Of a stretch of 64,000 bases of DNA, positions 44,633 to 56,842 are shown in pieces. The notes below the pieces were generated by a model that was given only the letters and a program-made list of their open reading frames with translations, made no database searches and was not told where the DNA came from. Both the position numbers and the translations under genes were made by a program. Source of the DNA: Puccinellia tenuiflora (taxonomy: Eukaryota; Streptophyta; Magnoliopsida; Poales; Poaceae); assembly GCA_012064385.1 (NCBI GenBank), contig QRDG01000621.1:932710-996709 (forward strand), given 5' to 3'. Position 1 is the stretch's first letter. Each line of letters starts with the position of its first letter.

Positions 44633-46620
44633 TCACTGTAAGAAACTAATTAACCATCAGTACCACTACAAGAATCTTGATCTCTTCTCACAAACTGATA
44701 GGTAAGGAAACCGAACTATTCATAGATCGATGTGGGTGTACACAGCAGGAACTACAAGACCCATATGTCAATTTTGTTCTCCAGAAATCTTGAGGAACCA
44801 AGAGGTACTTTTTTCATTTGTTGCTGGGTGGATGGGTGCTTAATAAGTATTTAACTTACTCTTCTAGGCTGCGATGTAGGCGCTAACCCCAGCACCAACC
44901 TACACACAAGGCAGAGCATATCGTCTCAGACGAACTTAGGAGGAAGAAGATCGTCTCAGACAAACCAGTCTTCCGTAAAATCATTTAAGACAGCAGAAAG
45001 AACCAACAAATCCAATTATCATCAATACTCAATCAATAATGCAATTTCCAGGCTATTGAGAAAACAAATAGATAGAAAAGTAAGACTCAATCTATCATAC
45101 AATACTCACCTTCTCTTTCTGGCATTTATATTACAGTCCACAATTAGGCGAACACTTCAGAGAACTCAATTGTACGGAGCACAGACAACAACGGCTAGCC
45201 TCTCTCGTCGATGAGGAGTGGATGAGGAGGAGGAGCTGTGGACGATCTGAATCGAAACCTAGGAAGAAAGATCAACCTCTGGAGTGCAAGGAGCCGCGTG
45301 TAAGCACATCCTGCAGTGCTCCCCATATCTGAAACCAGCACACTAATTAGCGTACCTTCATAAAGCACAAATCTAGACATGAATTCAACAAAACTTACCG
45401 GATTGAACTGTGAGATTGGTGGATGTGGTGTACAGCAAGCGGTAATATCTAGATCTTGGACAACGTGCGTCCAGCCTACTTGGACCTTCTCTTTCCGCTG
45501 TCAAGTGTCCTCATCCTCAAGCCAACATCAATGTTATGGTGGCCGTCCTAGCCAGCGTCAGCATCCACACTACAAGGCCTGGGGCAACACCTCTCTGGGC
45601 AGCAGGAAGCAGCAGCGAACACGGCCTCCTATCTCGTGCTGGTTGGCGCGGCCCTAGTGCTCATGTCTGCATCGACGCAACGGCGCTCACCGGCTCACGG
45701 CTCACCCTCAAACACATACTGGCAAACGTCAGGCTCGCAAAGGGAGAGAAAAGATAGAAAGGAAACCTAAAAACAGAAAATATTATACCTAACATGAAGA
45801 GGGAGGCGTTGTGGCTGCAAATCCCATGGCGTCAAACCGGCGACGACCGCGGCGAGGACGCGATGTTAGCCACGCCACCCCACCCCTGTGGGGTAGCATC
45901 GTGGGGGCACCCCGTGGCCGCTGCTTCCTCCCCATCGCCGAGGAAGACCCGACCTTCCCCTGTAGCCTCTGCTTCCTCCCCATCACCGGTGACGACCCTG
46001 ATTTCCCCGGTGGCCGATGCTCCCTCTCCAGGATCCAGATCAGAGAGAGAGAGAAAGAGGGAGGAAGAGGAGGCTACTGCCATGGGGAGCTCGAAGAGGA
46101 GAGCGAGAGAGCTCAGGGGGGAATGGGAGGAAAGGATTGCGGCGGCGACCTTCCATTTTGACGGCATGCTGGCCGCGAATGGCCTTCTCGATGTGTAGTC
46201 CCGAGGAGAGGATAGGTATGGGAGGCGAGCGGGCTCTCTGGAACGATGTGGCATATTGTGCCCCGCTTTGACAAACGGGAACAAAAGACAAATTTGCAAG
46301 CCGACTGATGTGAAATTAAACCTAGCAGACAGCTCGCGTGGCACGATTGAGCAAATGGCATATAGTAGGAGCCCAAAGAAACAGTGGAGCACGCGGGCCG
46401 AGACGAACGTACGCCCATGGCCCAGAGGCACGGAAAACGGGAAGGGGATGAGGAAGCACGCAAAACGGGGAAGGGATGAGGACGGAGGACGAAGAGACGC
46501 ATAAACCGCGGGCGAAAACACAGGATGGCAAGGAACCAACGGAGCATAGACAGATGGCGAACGGAGAAATACACCAGTGACCATCAAAAATCGGAGAGAA
46601 AGGGAAACGCTCGACCTTTC
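44633..46620. other. Helitron cargo, no gene recognised
   Basis: It contains several GC-rich open frames on both strands (for example 45794-46198 plus, 45832-46752 minus) and splice-like signals. I see no conserved domain. It is the 5' side of the Helitron and may hold captured promoter or exon pieces. Confidence 0.45.
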
Positions 46621-46630
46621 GGATAGTAGA

Positions 46631-47390
46631 ATATAAGACTCGAAGACAATCAGCTCGAGGGAAGCATATTCCTGAAGAGCTTGGGAAACTGCCAGACATG
46701 CGGTGGGTGGTACTAGGTGGAAATAGCCTATCAGGTAGAGTCCCAACAACATTGTTTAATCTATCCAATCTTCGAGAACTAGACTTGAGTATGAATATGT
46801 TAAGCGGCCACATCCCAGATTCACTGGGCAATGCTTAAGAACTGGAATTGTTGTCTTTATATGGAAATGACCTCACAGGAACCATCCCGCAAACATTCAG
46901 CTCGGAATTTATAGGACTCGGACACAATCAGCTCGAGGGAAGCATTCCTGAAGAGCTTGGGAAACTGTCAGATATGCGGTGGGTCTTCCTCGATGGAAAT
47001 AGCCTATCGGGTAGAGTCCCAACATCATTATTTAATCTATCCAAACTTCAAACACTAGACTTTAGTTCGAATTTATTAAGTGGCCACATCCCAGAATCAC
47101 TAGGCAAATGCTTCAGAACTGGAATGGCTAGATTTTCATGGAAATCAGCTACATGGATCTCTACCACATTCTGTTGGTAACCTATCCAGCACGCTTCAAG
47201 TACTAGATTTAAGTGCAAACAACTTTTGCGGGACGATTCCTTCAAGCATTGGGGCACTACAGAATCTACAACAGTTGAATCTTCGCGGTAATAACTTCGT
47301 TGGACCAATACCGTAATACCTTGCAATCTGGCCAAGTTAACAAGGCACGATCTTTGGGAGGACCAGTTTGACGGCTGGTAGTGCATCAGC
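46631..47390 (+). pseudogene. LRR receptor-like kinase, continuation of LRR region
   Basis: LRR text resumes at the right border of the Helitron: LEDNQLEGSI, NLSNLRELDLSMNMLSGHIP, then LQVLDLSANNFCGTIPSSIG and LQQLNLRGNNFVGPIP, in more than one frame with stops. Two units of 278 bp are duplicated in tandem (CAGCTCGAGGGAAGC at 46651 and again at 46929), adding about four LRRs. The gene fades near 47390 without a transmembrane segment or kinase domain, so the 3' half is lost. Confidence 0.8.
46640..47196 (+). repeat. Tandem duplication of 278-bp LRR units
   Basis: Each unit runs from a GGACTC(G) AAGACAATCAGCTCG-type start to CACTGGGCAATGC/CACTAGGCAAATGC and ends in AGAACTGGAA. The copies are roughly 85-90% alike by eye. 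This is typical of unequal exchange inside LRR arrays. Confidence 0.75.
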
Positions 47391-47399
47391 GCTGCTTCA

Positions 47400-48365
47400 T
47401 AGCTAACAACTTTTCTGCGGCATGGTTGGTTGGCCAAACAAGGGATGCTTTGTGCTGAGCAAGTGCAATGATTCGATGGAAACTGCCTCCTTGTTCCTGC
47501 ACCACAGTTTCTCTCGGCAAGTGTGGTTCCTCTGCACTATCCTTGTCTTGTTTCACATGTGTTTGCGTGTGCTGTGTTCATATGTGGTACGTAGATGCCA
47601 GTTTAAAAATAGGCCTTGGTCATGAGGAGATTACATAATTTGTCAAGTTTTATTTTGGAGCTTTATAATTTGCCACATATTATTTGGCCTTTGATTATTT
47701 GCCACACACTAGACTGATTCCTTGCTAATTTGCCCAGTTTCTCCTTCTACAAATTTATTTTTATTTTCAACTCCAAATTACATTATGAAATACATTAGTA
47801 TAAAGCTTGTACCTTATTATGGATTTACTCTCGCTTAGCAATACAGACACCTTTCTTGATCTTGATGGTGATTCAGCTCGTGCTCGCCCCAGAGTCTCAT
47901 CGCTTGCCGTCCGAGAGAGCAGCACCAGCACTCTCACCGTTGTCGACCTTGAGCAGTCGGCGAACGCTCTCATGCACCAGCGTGACTTTGAGAGCGGCAG
48001 GCGGCGGGCCGCGGTAAACGAGAACAATCTAGTCATCATCAGAGGCAGACAAGGACTGGGATCCTAGAGAGGCACGCCGGTGATGGCAAGGTGCGCTCCC
48101 GCGGCGACTTGCAGGCGGAGGAAGGTGATATGTATCAAGAGGTGTTGGTGTTACACAACACGGTCGGTGGCCTAATAAGCTCGCTGGCGTCCCGCCGGGC
48201 ACCAAGTGTGTCATTAGGTGCAAGAAGTGTGTGCCTAGCTGCTAATTTCTGTACGTTTCAGGATCGGGCCGATAAAATCCCGGGCTGCCAAAATTTCAAA
48301 TGGGGCTCTCTTCGCTAGAAATATAAATTATTTTTAGTATGCTGATGTCATGCGCATTAAATGCC
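47400..48365. other. No gene identified
   Basis: AT-rich repeats of ATAATTTGCCA near 47640-47760, then a GC-rich patch (47860-48250) with short frames of unknown meaning. Confidence 0.45.
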
Positions 48366-48369
48366 AAAT

Positions 48370-48545
48370 TCGAAAATTAAAAATGTTTTATAGCTCAACC
48401 GTTTATGCGATTTATGATCTGTTTTCACTGTTGGACTAGTTGCGTCGAGATCTTCGAAACTAGATCTCATATTAATATGTTTCGACAAAAAAAATCGGAC
48501 CCAAAAGTTACCAACCAATAACACGTAAATTACCAGGCTGTAATA
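48370..48545 (+). repeat. Arm of the foldback-like repeat family
   Basis: TGATCTGTTTTCACTG and AGATCTCATATTAATATG match the arms of 33130-33860. It leads straight into GTTACC-rich sequence and then the minisatellite; the opposite arm was not found after 49812. Confidence 0.6.
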
Positions 48546-48597
48546 TGTAAGTTACCACCCCACACAACGGTCCATTTTGGACGCAATTATACAACGG

Positions 48598-49812
48598 ATG
48601 GTAACTCCATCGATCCAGGGAGGGTAACTCCATCGGTCTTGGATGGCTAACTATATTACTACTGGGTGGCAACTCTATATGTTTAGGGTGGGTAACTCCA
48701 TCAATTTATGGTGATTAACTACATCAGTTTAGGATAACTCTATCACTATTGAGTGGTTGGTAACTCCATCACTATTGGTTGGGTAACTTTGTCGCTACTG
48801 GGTGGTAACTGCATCACTACTGGGTGGGTAACTTCATCGCTACTGAGTGGATAACTTCATCACTACTAGGTGGGTACTGGGTGATAACTCCATCACTACT
48901 CAGTGGGTAACTTCATCAGTCTAGGGTGGGTAATTGCATCCAGTTGAGGGTGAGTAACTCCATCACTACTGGTTGATAACTCTATCAGATTAGGGTGGGT
49001 AACTCCATCAATGTAGCATGGATAACTCCATCAGTTTAGTGTGGGTAATTCTTCAATCCGGGTTGGTAACTTCATCAGCATAGGGTGGATAACATCATCA
49101 TAGTTGGGTGGTAACTCTATCAGTTCAGTGTGGGTAACTCCATCACTACTAGGTTGGTAATTTAATCAGTATAGAATGGGTAAATCCATCACTACTAGTT
49201 GGTAAATCTATCACTTTAATTAGGATGGGTAACTCCATCACTACTGGGTAGGTAACTTCATCAATTTAGGGTGGGTAACTCTATCACTACGGAGCGGTAA
49301 CTTCATCAGTTTAGGCTTGGTAACTCCATCACTGGGTTGGTAACTCCATATCTACTGGGTTGTTACTCATAAATCTATGGTGGGTAAATCCATCACTACT
49401 AGGTGGGTAACTTCATCACTACTGGGCCGTAACTTCATCAGTTTACGGTTGGTAGCTCCTTCAGTCTGGAGTGGATAACTTCATCACTACTGGGTGGTAA
49501 TTTTATCAATTTAGGGTGGATAACTTTATCACTACGAGGGCGGTAACTTCATCAGTTTACGGTTGGTAACTCCTTCAGTCTGGGGTGGATAAATCCGTCA
49601 CTACCGGGTGGTAACTTAATCAATTTAGGTTTGGTAACTTTATCACTGTAAGGGCGGTAACTTCATCACCTTAGGGTTGGTAACTACATCACTTCTGGGT
49701 GGGTAAGTAACTCCATCGCTACTGGGTGGTAAGTTTATCAGTTTAGGTTGGGTAACTCCATCACTACTGGGCGATAACTTTATTAGTTTACGGTTGGTAA
49801 CTCCATCAGTCT
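48598..49812 (+). repeat. 1.2-kb minisatellite of GGTAACTCCATCA-type units
   Basis: Degenerate units of about 28-29 bp (consensus GGGTAACTCCATCACTACT) repeat about 40 times. A higher-order period of 114 bp is visible in the right part (GTTTACGGTTGGTA at 49441 and 49555). No coding frame spans it. Confidence 0.92.
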
Positions 49813-49814
49813 GC

Positions 49815-50640
49815 ATTATAGCTACCTGGCTTGGTCGAAAAAATTTCACAAAATTAGCAACATGCTCTTAATTAAAGAGAGCGTGTGTATGGCGATTAGG
49901 ACGTGCCGGAGGACTTTTGAACAATTAGACTAAAGTTTACTCAAAAAATTCTTTGTTTTTTTTTTATGAAGACAAATATTTATAAACATTACACGTAGAA
50001 GACGAGTTGAGCTGTCAAATAAAGTAGATTCAAGCTTTTAAAACAATTGATTCTAACATGGGGAAGTGTAAATGCCATAAAGCAAACGAACAAATATAAG
50101 TGAAATGTGCATGGATCATTATCGCTCCTCTTGTCGGGTATATACCTCTTTAGCTAAGAAGGAACTTGACATAAAGAAAGCTTCAAGTGCACTTTGGTCT
50201 TTCTATGTCAAACATGGTCGACACTAAATATTTACATTCTTTGCGGTGAAAGGAAATTCCAAGACGAGTCCTCTGGATATGTCGCCGGCGGCAGGGATGG
50301 CGATGCCGACATACTCGCATCCCAGCCTGCCAACAAGTCCACGCACGTCATCGTAGGCTGACGAACGAACCTCATCAGAGACGGCAAACCGGACCACCAC
50401 AACCTCCAGCATCTGGGGCGACTGCGTCATTGAACCCCATTCATCCACCCTCCCATGCGTCAGTGGCGTGCGTGACGGGGATCTTGACATGACGTAATTA
50501 CGCGCCCTTGGTGCCGATGACGGCGACCTTGAAAATATGATTTTCCAGATTTGCAACCAAAAGTGCATGAATACATCATGAACTAGCCATGCTCTCACAA
50601 AGTCCCATGGTAAGCAACTCTAAAACTAGTGGTTTTCAGG
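49815..50640. other. No gene identified
   Basis: A minus-strand frame at 50224-50598 (124 residues) contains GLVGRCEYVGI-like hydrophobic text but no family that I recognise. Confidence 0.4.
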
Positions 50641-50939
50641 ACATTGCAGGATTACAGCATAGTTAGCATGGTATCTTTGGTGGTTGGCACGGTATCTTTG
50701 GTGTGGAGCATGATAAGCGGCACTAGGCGGTCGCATATAAAGGGGAAAATGTGGATAAATTCTAGACAGAAGAAGACCGGTAGTCTCTTTGTGCAAAACA
50801 TAGCCACATTGCCTCAAGAGACAACTAGTCCGTACATCCAAAAATTTCCTATCTACTAAAATTACTAGTGATAGTCGAAGTGAATAATTTGTCTTATATT
50901 CACAAACAATCCGGAGCAAGAAGATGGCGCACACCATTC

Positions 50940-51446
50940 ACAAAACTAAGCTGCAAGGCAAGCATAGCTGCACCATCATCGATGGCAGGAGTGGTGAATT
51001 ACCTTGGTAGATGGTGCATGGTGCCAGCCCTGCTAGAGGAAAATTAGTGGACTGGACATGTAGCAGGATGCCTCTGCGGCTCGTCGGACAGAAAAGCCTT
51101 CCTGGAGGCAGGCATGGTGGTGCTGCATCAGACACTATTTCAGCAAGTTGAAATATAGGATGATAGACACGGATTTGAAGGCGACGAAGGAATGGGGAAA
51201 ATGGACCTCTGGTGGTGTTCCTTGTGGGCGAGCAGCCTGGCTTCACATCCGGCGCATAGAAGTGGCGCACGGCCTCCATGTCGTAGTGAAGACGCCGGAG
51301 CAGAGGCGGCGCTGGCGAGGCCCTGGGGCTAGGGTTCGGCGCCTCCTCCATATGGCTGCTGGTAGACAGGAGCAGAGGACCATTGCCGTCGAAGGTGAAG
51401 GGGGCTGGGAGGCAGAGGAGGGAGCGTCGGGTGGCGGCGGGTGAGG
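50940..51446 (-). pseudogene. Possible host gene, coding side, interrupted by a solo LTR
   Basis: A minus-strand frame starts at 51351 (MEEAPNPSPRASPAPPLLRR) and runs through 137 residues, with a possible splice donor GTAATTC near 51003. Upstream lies GC-rich leader-like DNA that continues beyond the solo LTR to about 55650, with a CT-rich tract and a segment of about 35 bp repeated on both sides of the LTR. I recognise no protein family. It could be a gene leader or a passenger of another repeat. Confidence 0.25.
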
Positions 51447-51451
51447 CGTGA

Positions 51452-54400
51452 TGTAACGCCCTTGCTTAGAAAAGCAAGAACACATCGTGAAATATGCTAT
51501 TCCCTGGATCGAGTATGGATAGCAATTCACAAATAGATGTAATACCATGCATCAATGTCAAATAATTATTACATCGCGAGATCCATAAATAAAATATTCT
51601 TTACAAATTGCATAGCCAAAGGCTAGCTTGAATGTAAAGTTTGGCAGCGGAAACATAAGTAGCACAGAGAGCTTCATCATCTTCATGTGCCACTGGCATA
51701 CATGTTGGTTGCAAGCTCGAAAAGTAGACGTCCTCACGCGTCATCGTAAAAACCTGCAACATTAACGTTGCAGCCCAGGGAATTTGGGTCAATACCTTGT
51801 AACAGGCCGGCAAGTGAATACTATGGTGGATTATAAAATGGCAAGACTAAAACTACATGCTTATCTGGCTGGTGGGGTTGAGGGCTATTGCATAAAGCCA
51901 ATTTTGTCCTACTTTTCACAAACATTTTATACTCAACTTTTCAATATGAGACACACCCATGGAACGCATCCAAGGTCTCATATACCCGAGTTCACCCATC
52001 AAATTTTATTATGAAATTGGAATGAGGAGATTTTCCATCAACATCCTTGTCCAGCTGCTCAGAATTGTCCGTAACCGGGGACACGGCTATGATCATAGTT
52101 TTACACTCTCGAGAGGTTGTGACACTTTCACCACGAGACTTCATCAACCCATTCTGTCCTTGACCTTCTTGAAGTGAAAAGGAAAGGTGAAGATGAAGAC
52201 GAGACCTTTGGGAAACAGTCCCCTGTTCCTCTGGGCAGACCCATACCAGGGGTTCATCAGCTGAAATCTGCCGGAATCAGGTTCCTAGAACTTACTTAGT
52301 CAAGGCAGAGCCATAATACCAAGTGGCTGCACTGGAAGCAATCTAAACTTGGAGTGACTTAAATCTCTTTGTTCCTGGGTGGCCGTTCACAAGTGCACGT
52401 ACTCAGGTTCACACCATGAAAATGGGCCTGAGCAGCCACTCAACTTTGACCACCAATAGAGCAAGACCAATTGCCACCCAGGTAGTTCATTAACTTAGTA
52501 TAGTTTTTATCCTTTCATACTACAATAAAACATTTCAGCATAGCAGTTCTAACTTCTACCAAGTGAATGGGTTTCTAAATCAACATGAATAAAGGGTGAT
52601 ATACTAAACAGGTCTGCATAGCAATATAGTAGTACACCTATCATGCATACTACTGAAATAGTCTACCATGCAAATATAATAAAATAGTAGGTCTTTCATG
52701 AAAGGGTGTATGCACTTGCCTTTTGGAACTTGTCGTTGCTCACACACTCTTTTTCAACGTAGCTCATAACTCTCCGTTCAATCTATACAATACAAACATA
52801 TGGCAATAAGCAACAATACAACAATCAAAATAACAAACATAACAACAAACAAAGATAGAAACAAACAAAACTAGGTTGGTGATCCAAGCTTCAATACATG
52901 ATCCCATATGCAAAAAGAATCAATGCATTAGGTTTGGGGTTTGCCATTTGGGTCAGGGGTTGGTCTGAAATCAAATTTGAATATTCCAAATTTGAATAGG
53001 TTGAAGGGTTGTTTCAAAGGTTCTAGGAATTGGTCTTGAACAAGGTGATCTCACAAGAGAGTTGGTCAAAAGAGTTTTGAAACATTTTGAAGCTATGGTT
53101 TGCAAAACATTAACATTTAAATGGCCTTTGGCACACTTTCAATGTTTATGTTTCAAAAGGAGTATTATGGGCTTGGTCTTGGTCTCTCTGGACAGAGACA
53201 AGTATTTGAAGAAGTTTTCTAAAAGAAAACAAATTAAAAGGATTTATAGAAATTAAACTATACCAGAAATACTCCAATTTGAGTCTCTGATTAAGAAATA
53301 TTTTTAAAACTATCAAAAATTAATTATAATAGTGGGATCATGTCATGCATGTTCCAAGGTTTCCAGAAATATTTTATTTGCAAAATTTGGACTTATAGAT
53401 TTGAAACTATGTCAAATTTACTCAAATGACTCATTTGAAATTTGAATAAATTTGGATTTGTTACACTGAAAACTAACAGTTCCAAAAGATTCTACAGGTC
53501 CAGAGATTTTCAAAAAGATAAAGTTTGCTAAATTTGGCCAAACGGTTTAAAAGTTATAAAGGTTTGAAGTTGCAGGGACTTTTCTGTAAAACTGCCATTT
53601 AAATTTTATTTCGGGAAAAATCCCAGAAAACAGGGTGGCTCGGGCTCGGCTTGAGCTGCGGCTCGGCTTAAGCCGCGGCTCGGCTCACATCGGCTCGATC
53701 TGTTCTGGACCATTGGATCGGGATCGAGTGGCTACGAGAAAGGCTCTTACAGGCGCGGCGGTTGGTCGCCGGAGAACTTGTGCGCGGTGGCGGCGGCTCG
53801 GTCGACGATGTGCTCGACGCTCCAGCGATCCCCGGAGATGGAGGAGGGGCTGACGGGGTGCGGTGCGACGCGGCGAAGGCGAGAGTGGTGTCGGTGTCGG
53901 CGATTGCGTCCAGGTGCGGCGGGGGTGCGTGGCCGGAGCGGACGGCACGGGCGTGGATGGAGATGACGATTTGGCGGTCCTCGGAGACGAAGGAGACGAC
54001 GACGAGGCGCGGACCGTCGAGGCTGGGTCGTTGGCGCGGTGGCGTCCTCGCGTGCGTCCTTGAACAGAGGCAAGGAGCGGCTGGAGTTGGTGGTGGCGCC
54101 GGCGAGCTCCGGGCGCGGATGCACTGCTCGCTCTGGTGGTTGCCTGGGCTTGGGAAGGGGACGACGAGCTTCGTCTCGTCACGGGGAGGCGGATGGTGGT
54201 CTCGGAATCGGCTTTCCTCTCCTGGGTCGGTGCGGACACGAGGACGGAGCGGTGGTGGCGGACGGCGACCTTCGGGCGTGGACTCACGCGTCGATGCGGC
54301 TGCGCAAAAATTCGAACGAGGGCATGGGAAGATGCGTGAGGGCGAGGGGAAACTAGGGGGAACAATAATTGTGACGGGGGCTCACCGAGTTGGCCGGAAA

Positions 54401-55270
54401 CGGAGAAAAACGGCGGCGGCCGAACGAACTCCGGCGAGAAAATCCGGCGGCCTGGGGGCGATACGGAGAGGGCTTTTGGGGGGAGAAGGAAGAGGAGGTC
54501 GAGGGCTTCGTGTAGGAACGAACGGCTCGTCGATTGGTGTAGTAATTCGCCCGGAATCAAGGTGGGAAGAAACGGCAACGTGAGGCGTAACTCCCGTGCG
54601 GGAGGTTGAGGATGAGTGATGACGTCAGCATGACGTCATCATTTCTTTTTCTTTATTTTCTGTTTTCTTTTACAAATTTTGATTTATGCCTCCAAATCAA
54701 GTCAAATAAATTTGTAAAATTTTGTAAAATTCCAAATATTCAAAATAAACATTTAGGAACTATTTTTGGTAAAATCAAAATTACCAAAATACCCTTTTGG
54801 TCAAATTGCCTTATATGGCTATTTGGGAAATTCAAATAAAGGTTTATAAATATCCCCAAAATATTTAAATAAAAACCAGAGAATAATATGAGTAATACCA
54901 TTCAAAATGATAACTCATCTTCATATTCAAATAATTTAAGATAAAACATTTATAAAACAAAGCTTGCAAAAGTATTTAAATTATTTCCACAAATGAAATA
55001 GGGTTTATAATATCCCCATATTATTTATTTTAAAACAATAAACCAAAGGGGAAAATACTATTTGAAAACCCCATTTAAATATTTTATTTCCAAGACTTTA
55101 AAATTGAGATTTGAAGATAAAGGAATATTTAATTTAAAAATATAACTTTGAAGATGTCAAAACAATCTTCTGTAAAAGCTTTTCTTGATTTTTGGAGACT
55201 TTATTTAATTATTAATAAAAGTTTTAAATTTTTGTGATTTTTACAACATTCCAAAATTTGGGATGTTACA
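51452..55270 (-). mobile_element. Solo LTR of a Gypsy-type retrotransposon, 3.8 kb
   Basis: On the minus strand it starts TGTAACATCCCAAATTTTGG and ends GGGCGTTACA. An exact 5-bp target duplication CGTGA lies at 51447-51451 and 55271-55275. No primer site, polypurine tract or pol domain lies between, so it is a single LTR left by recombination between two LTRs. LTRs this long are known in Triticeae large-LTR families such as Sukkula; the family name is only a suggestion. The GC-rich part (53630-54600) yields long frames on both strands without domains, probably leader or promoter sequence of the LTR. Confidence 0.85.
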
Positions 55271-55275
55271 CGTGA

Positions 55276-55959
55276 CCTGCGGCGGCGGAGATCTTGACAG
55301 CAGGGAGCGTCGGGCGGCGGCGGGTGAGGGGTGACGGGTTCCCACGCGGACGCTCGGGGACGGCCGGCCAGCGGTGGTGCGACGGAGGCAGATCCGGGAG
55401 GCAGCTGTGGCGGTGCGGCGGTGCGGGTGTGTGGCGATGGCGATGGGGTCGCGGTCGTGCGGGTCTCCGGGAGAAGAGGGAAAAGGAAGGAGAGAGAGAG
55501 AGAGGAATCGGGTCGTTCACGCGCGTCGCCCGCAACGACTCGTTCCGTGTCAATCCAGATCGTCCGCCCGCGAACGGACGGCTATCGTGCCGCATGGAGT
55601 TACGCCAGTTTGAAGCTGCTTCTGAATAGATTAATCGATAAAGAAATACAACGTTCAAAGTAGTCTAATTTACTCTTTTCGACACAAGTCGAGCATTCTC
55701 GTGGGCCCGAGCCCACCAAAAACTACTCACAACGCTTGTAGATTCTAATAATGTGGTAAATAGTTTTAAAACCCGTTTTATGAACAAACATATAGTTTAA
55801 AAAACCAATCTGACCGGCGTTGTGACCGAAAAAAAACTACATCTAATGGTTTCGATACTTTTTTCTTTTTGGGTTTTAAAAACTAAAAGAATACTTGCAA
55901 CATCTCAAAGTCTTATAGCTTGTAAAGCTATCCTAACAAGTACATGTACTAGATAGAAC
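55276..55959. other. GC-rich leader-like DNA, then AT-rich spacer
   Basis: The sequence to 55650 is GC-rich with a GAGAGAGAGAG tract; see the possible gene at 50940-51446. No domain is visible. The rest is AT-rich. Confidence 0.4.
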
Positions 55960-56842
55960 TAGGCCTGGAACGAAAACTCGAAACTCGCGAGTTAAATGAG
56001 CAAGTCACAACTCGACTCGGCTCGACTCGAACTCGAAAATAAACGAGCCGAGCCGAGCTTCCACATTTTTCGTTAAACGAGTTCGAGCTAAACGAGCTGA
56101 GCTAACGAGTACTCGTTTAGCTCGCTTGAAATCAGAACTATACTACCTCCTACTTGTCTAATTTAGCCTAAGTGGCCCAACTAGAGACCCTTTCGGCCTG
56201 CTCTCCCAAGCCCAATTATTACCGTACAAGGGGCACGACTAGGGTTAGCTAGCACCAATCGATCAATCCTTCTTGCTGAGGAGATGCGGGCTGGCGGCGC
56301 CCCTGTCCCCGTCCCTACTAGTGCCCACCGGCCGCCTGCCGTGCTCGTCCCCGTCACTGCCGGCCGCCGGTCGTGCTAGTCCCCGTCACTGCTGGCCGCC
56401 GACCGTGCTCATCCCCATCACTGCCGGCCGCCGACCGAGCTCGTCCCCATCACTGCCGGCCGCTGGTCGTCCACGTCCCTGCCGGTCTACCAGCCACCGC
56501 CCATCCACGTCTCTGCCAGTCCCCGCCGGACATAGCCCGCGGCCGTCTCCTCCGGCCACTAGGTCCCCGCTGGCCATAGCCCGCCGCCGTCCCCTCCGAC
56601 CACCGCACCAACGGGAAGAAGTCCGCCTCTAAGCGGCATCGCCGGCGTTCATCACAGCTCCAGTTTGCTTGTTGTTTGTTTTTACCGAGCTACTCGCGAG
56701 TAGCTCGCGAGTTCACCGAGCCGAGCCGAGCTTAATTTTTGAACTCGTTTTGTGAACGAGCCGAGTTCGAGTAGCTCGCCAGTTGACCGAGTTTGAGCGA
56801 GTCGAGCCGAGTTGGCTCGGCTCGGCTCGAATTCCAGGCCTA
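55960..56842. mobile_element. hAT-type non-autonomous element, 883 bp
   Basis: Termini TAGGCCTGGAA on the left and, on the complement of the right, TAGGCCTGGAATTCGAGCC. An exact 8-bp target duplication GATAGAAC lies at 55952-55959 and 56843-56850, the hAT length. Subterminal CGAGCCGAGC/GCTCGGCTCG repeats fill both ends. No transposase; the centre holds a minisatellite. Confidence 0.92.
56296..56480 (+). repeat. Minisatellite of about 33 bp in the hAT centre
   Basis: CCGTCACTGCCGGCCGCCG-type units repeat five or six times, giving a Pro/Arg-rich open frame (56273-56632) that I regard as a by-product. Confidence 0.75.

Larger units (their letters stand above)
37283..46630 (-). mobile_element. 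Probable Helitron, non-autonomous, 9.3 kb including a nested Copia
   Basis: On the minus strand the 3' end is CTAG followed by a host T (37283-37286). It is preceded nine bases upstream by a strong hairpin, GCGCGGCGTGACGCCGCGC, the defining Helitron 3' structure. The 5' end begins TCTACTATCC at 46630. LRR-receptor sequence flanks both sides and joins almost directly when the insert is removed. The left and right flanks share GAATATA, so the exact 5' boundary could shift by a few bases. No Rep/helicase is present. The cargo includes exons of a PLC-like gene and GC-rich 5' sequence at 45790-46200. Net of the Copia it is about 5.1 kb. Confidence 0.68.

Noticed and set aside
37283..46630. Mutator-like element with a 9-bp TAGAATATA duplication
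   Set aside because: The flanks do share these bases, but no long terminal inverted repeats exist and the 3' hairpin plus CTAG-T fits a Helitron better; kept as an alternative.
45832..46752. 306-residue minus-strand frame
   Set aside because: It crosses the Helitron boundary into LRR sequence, so it cannot be a natural gene.
53685..54583. Long overlapping frames of 297 and 273 residues on opposite strands
   Set aside because: Both sit in the GC-rich part of the solo LTR; composition alone explains them and neither has a domain.
56273..56632. 119-residue Pro/Arg-rich frame
   Set aside because: Product of the 33-bp minisatellite in the hAT element.
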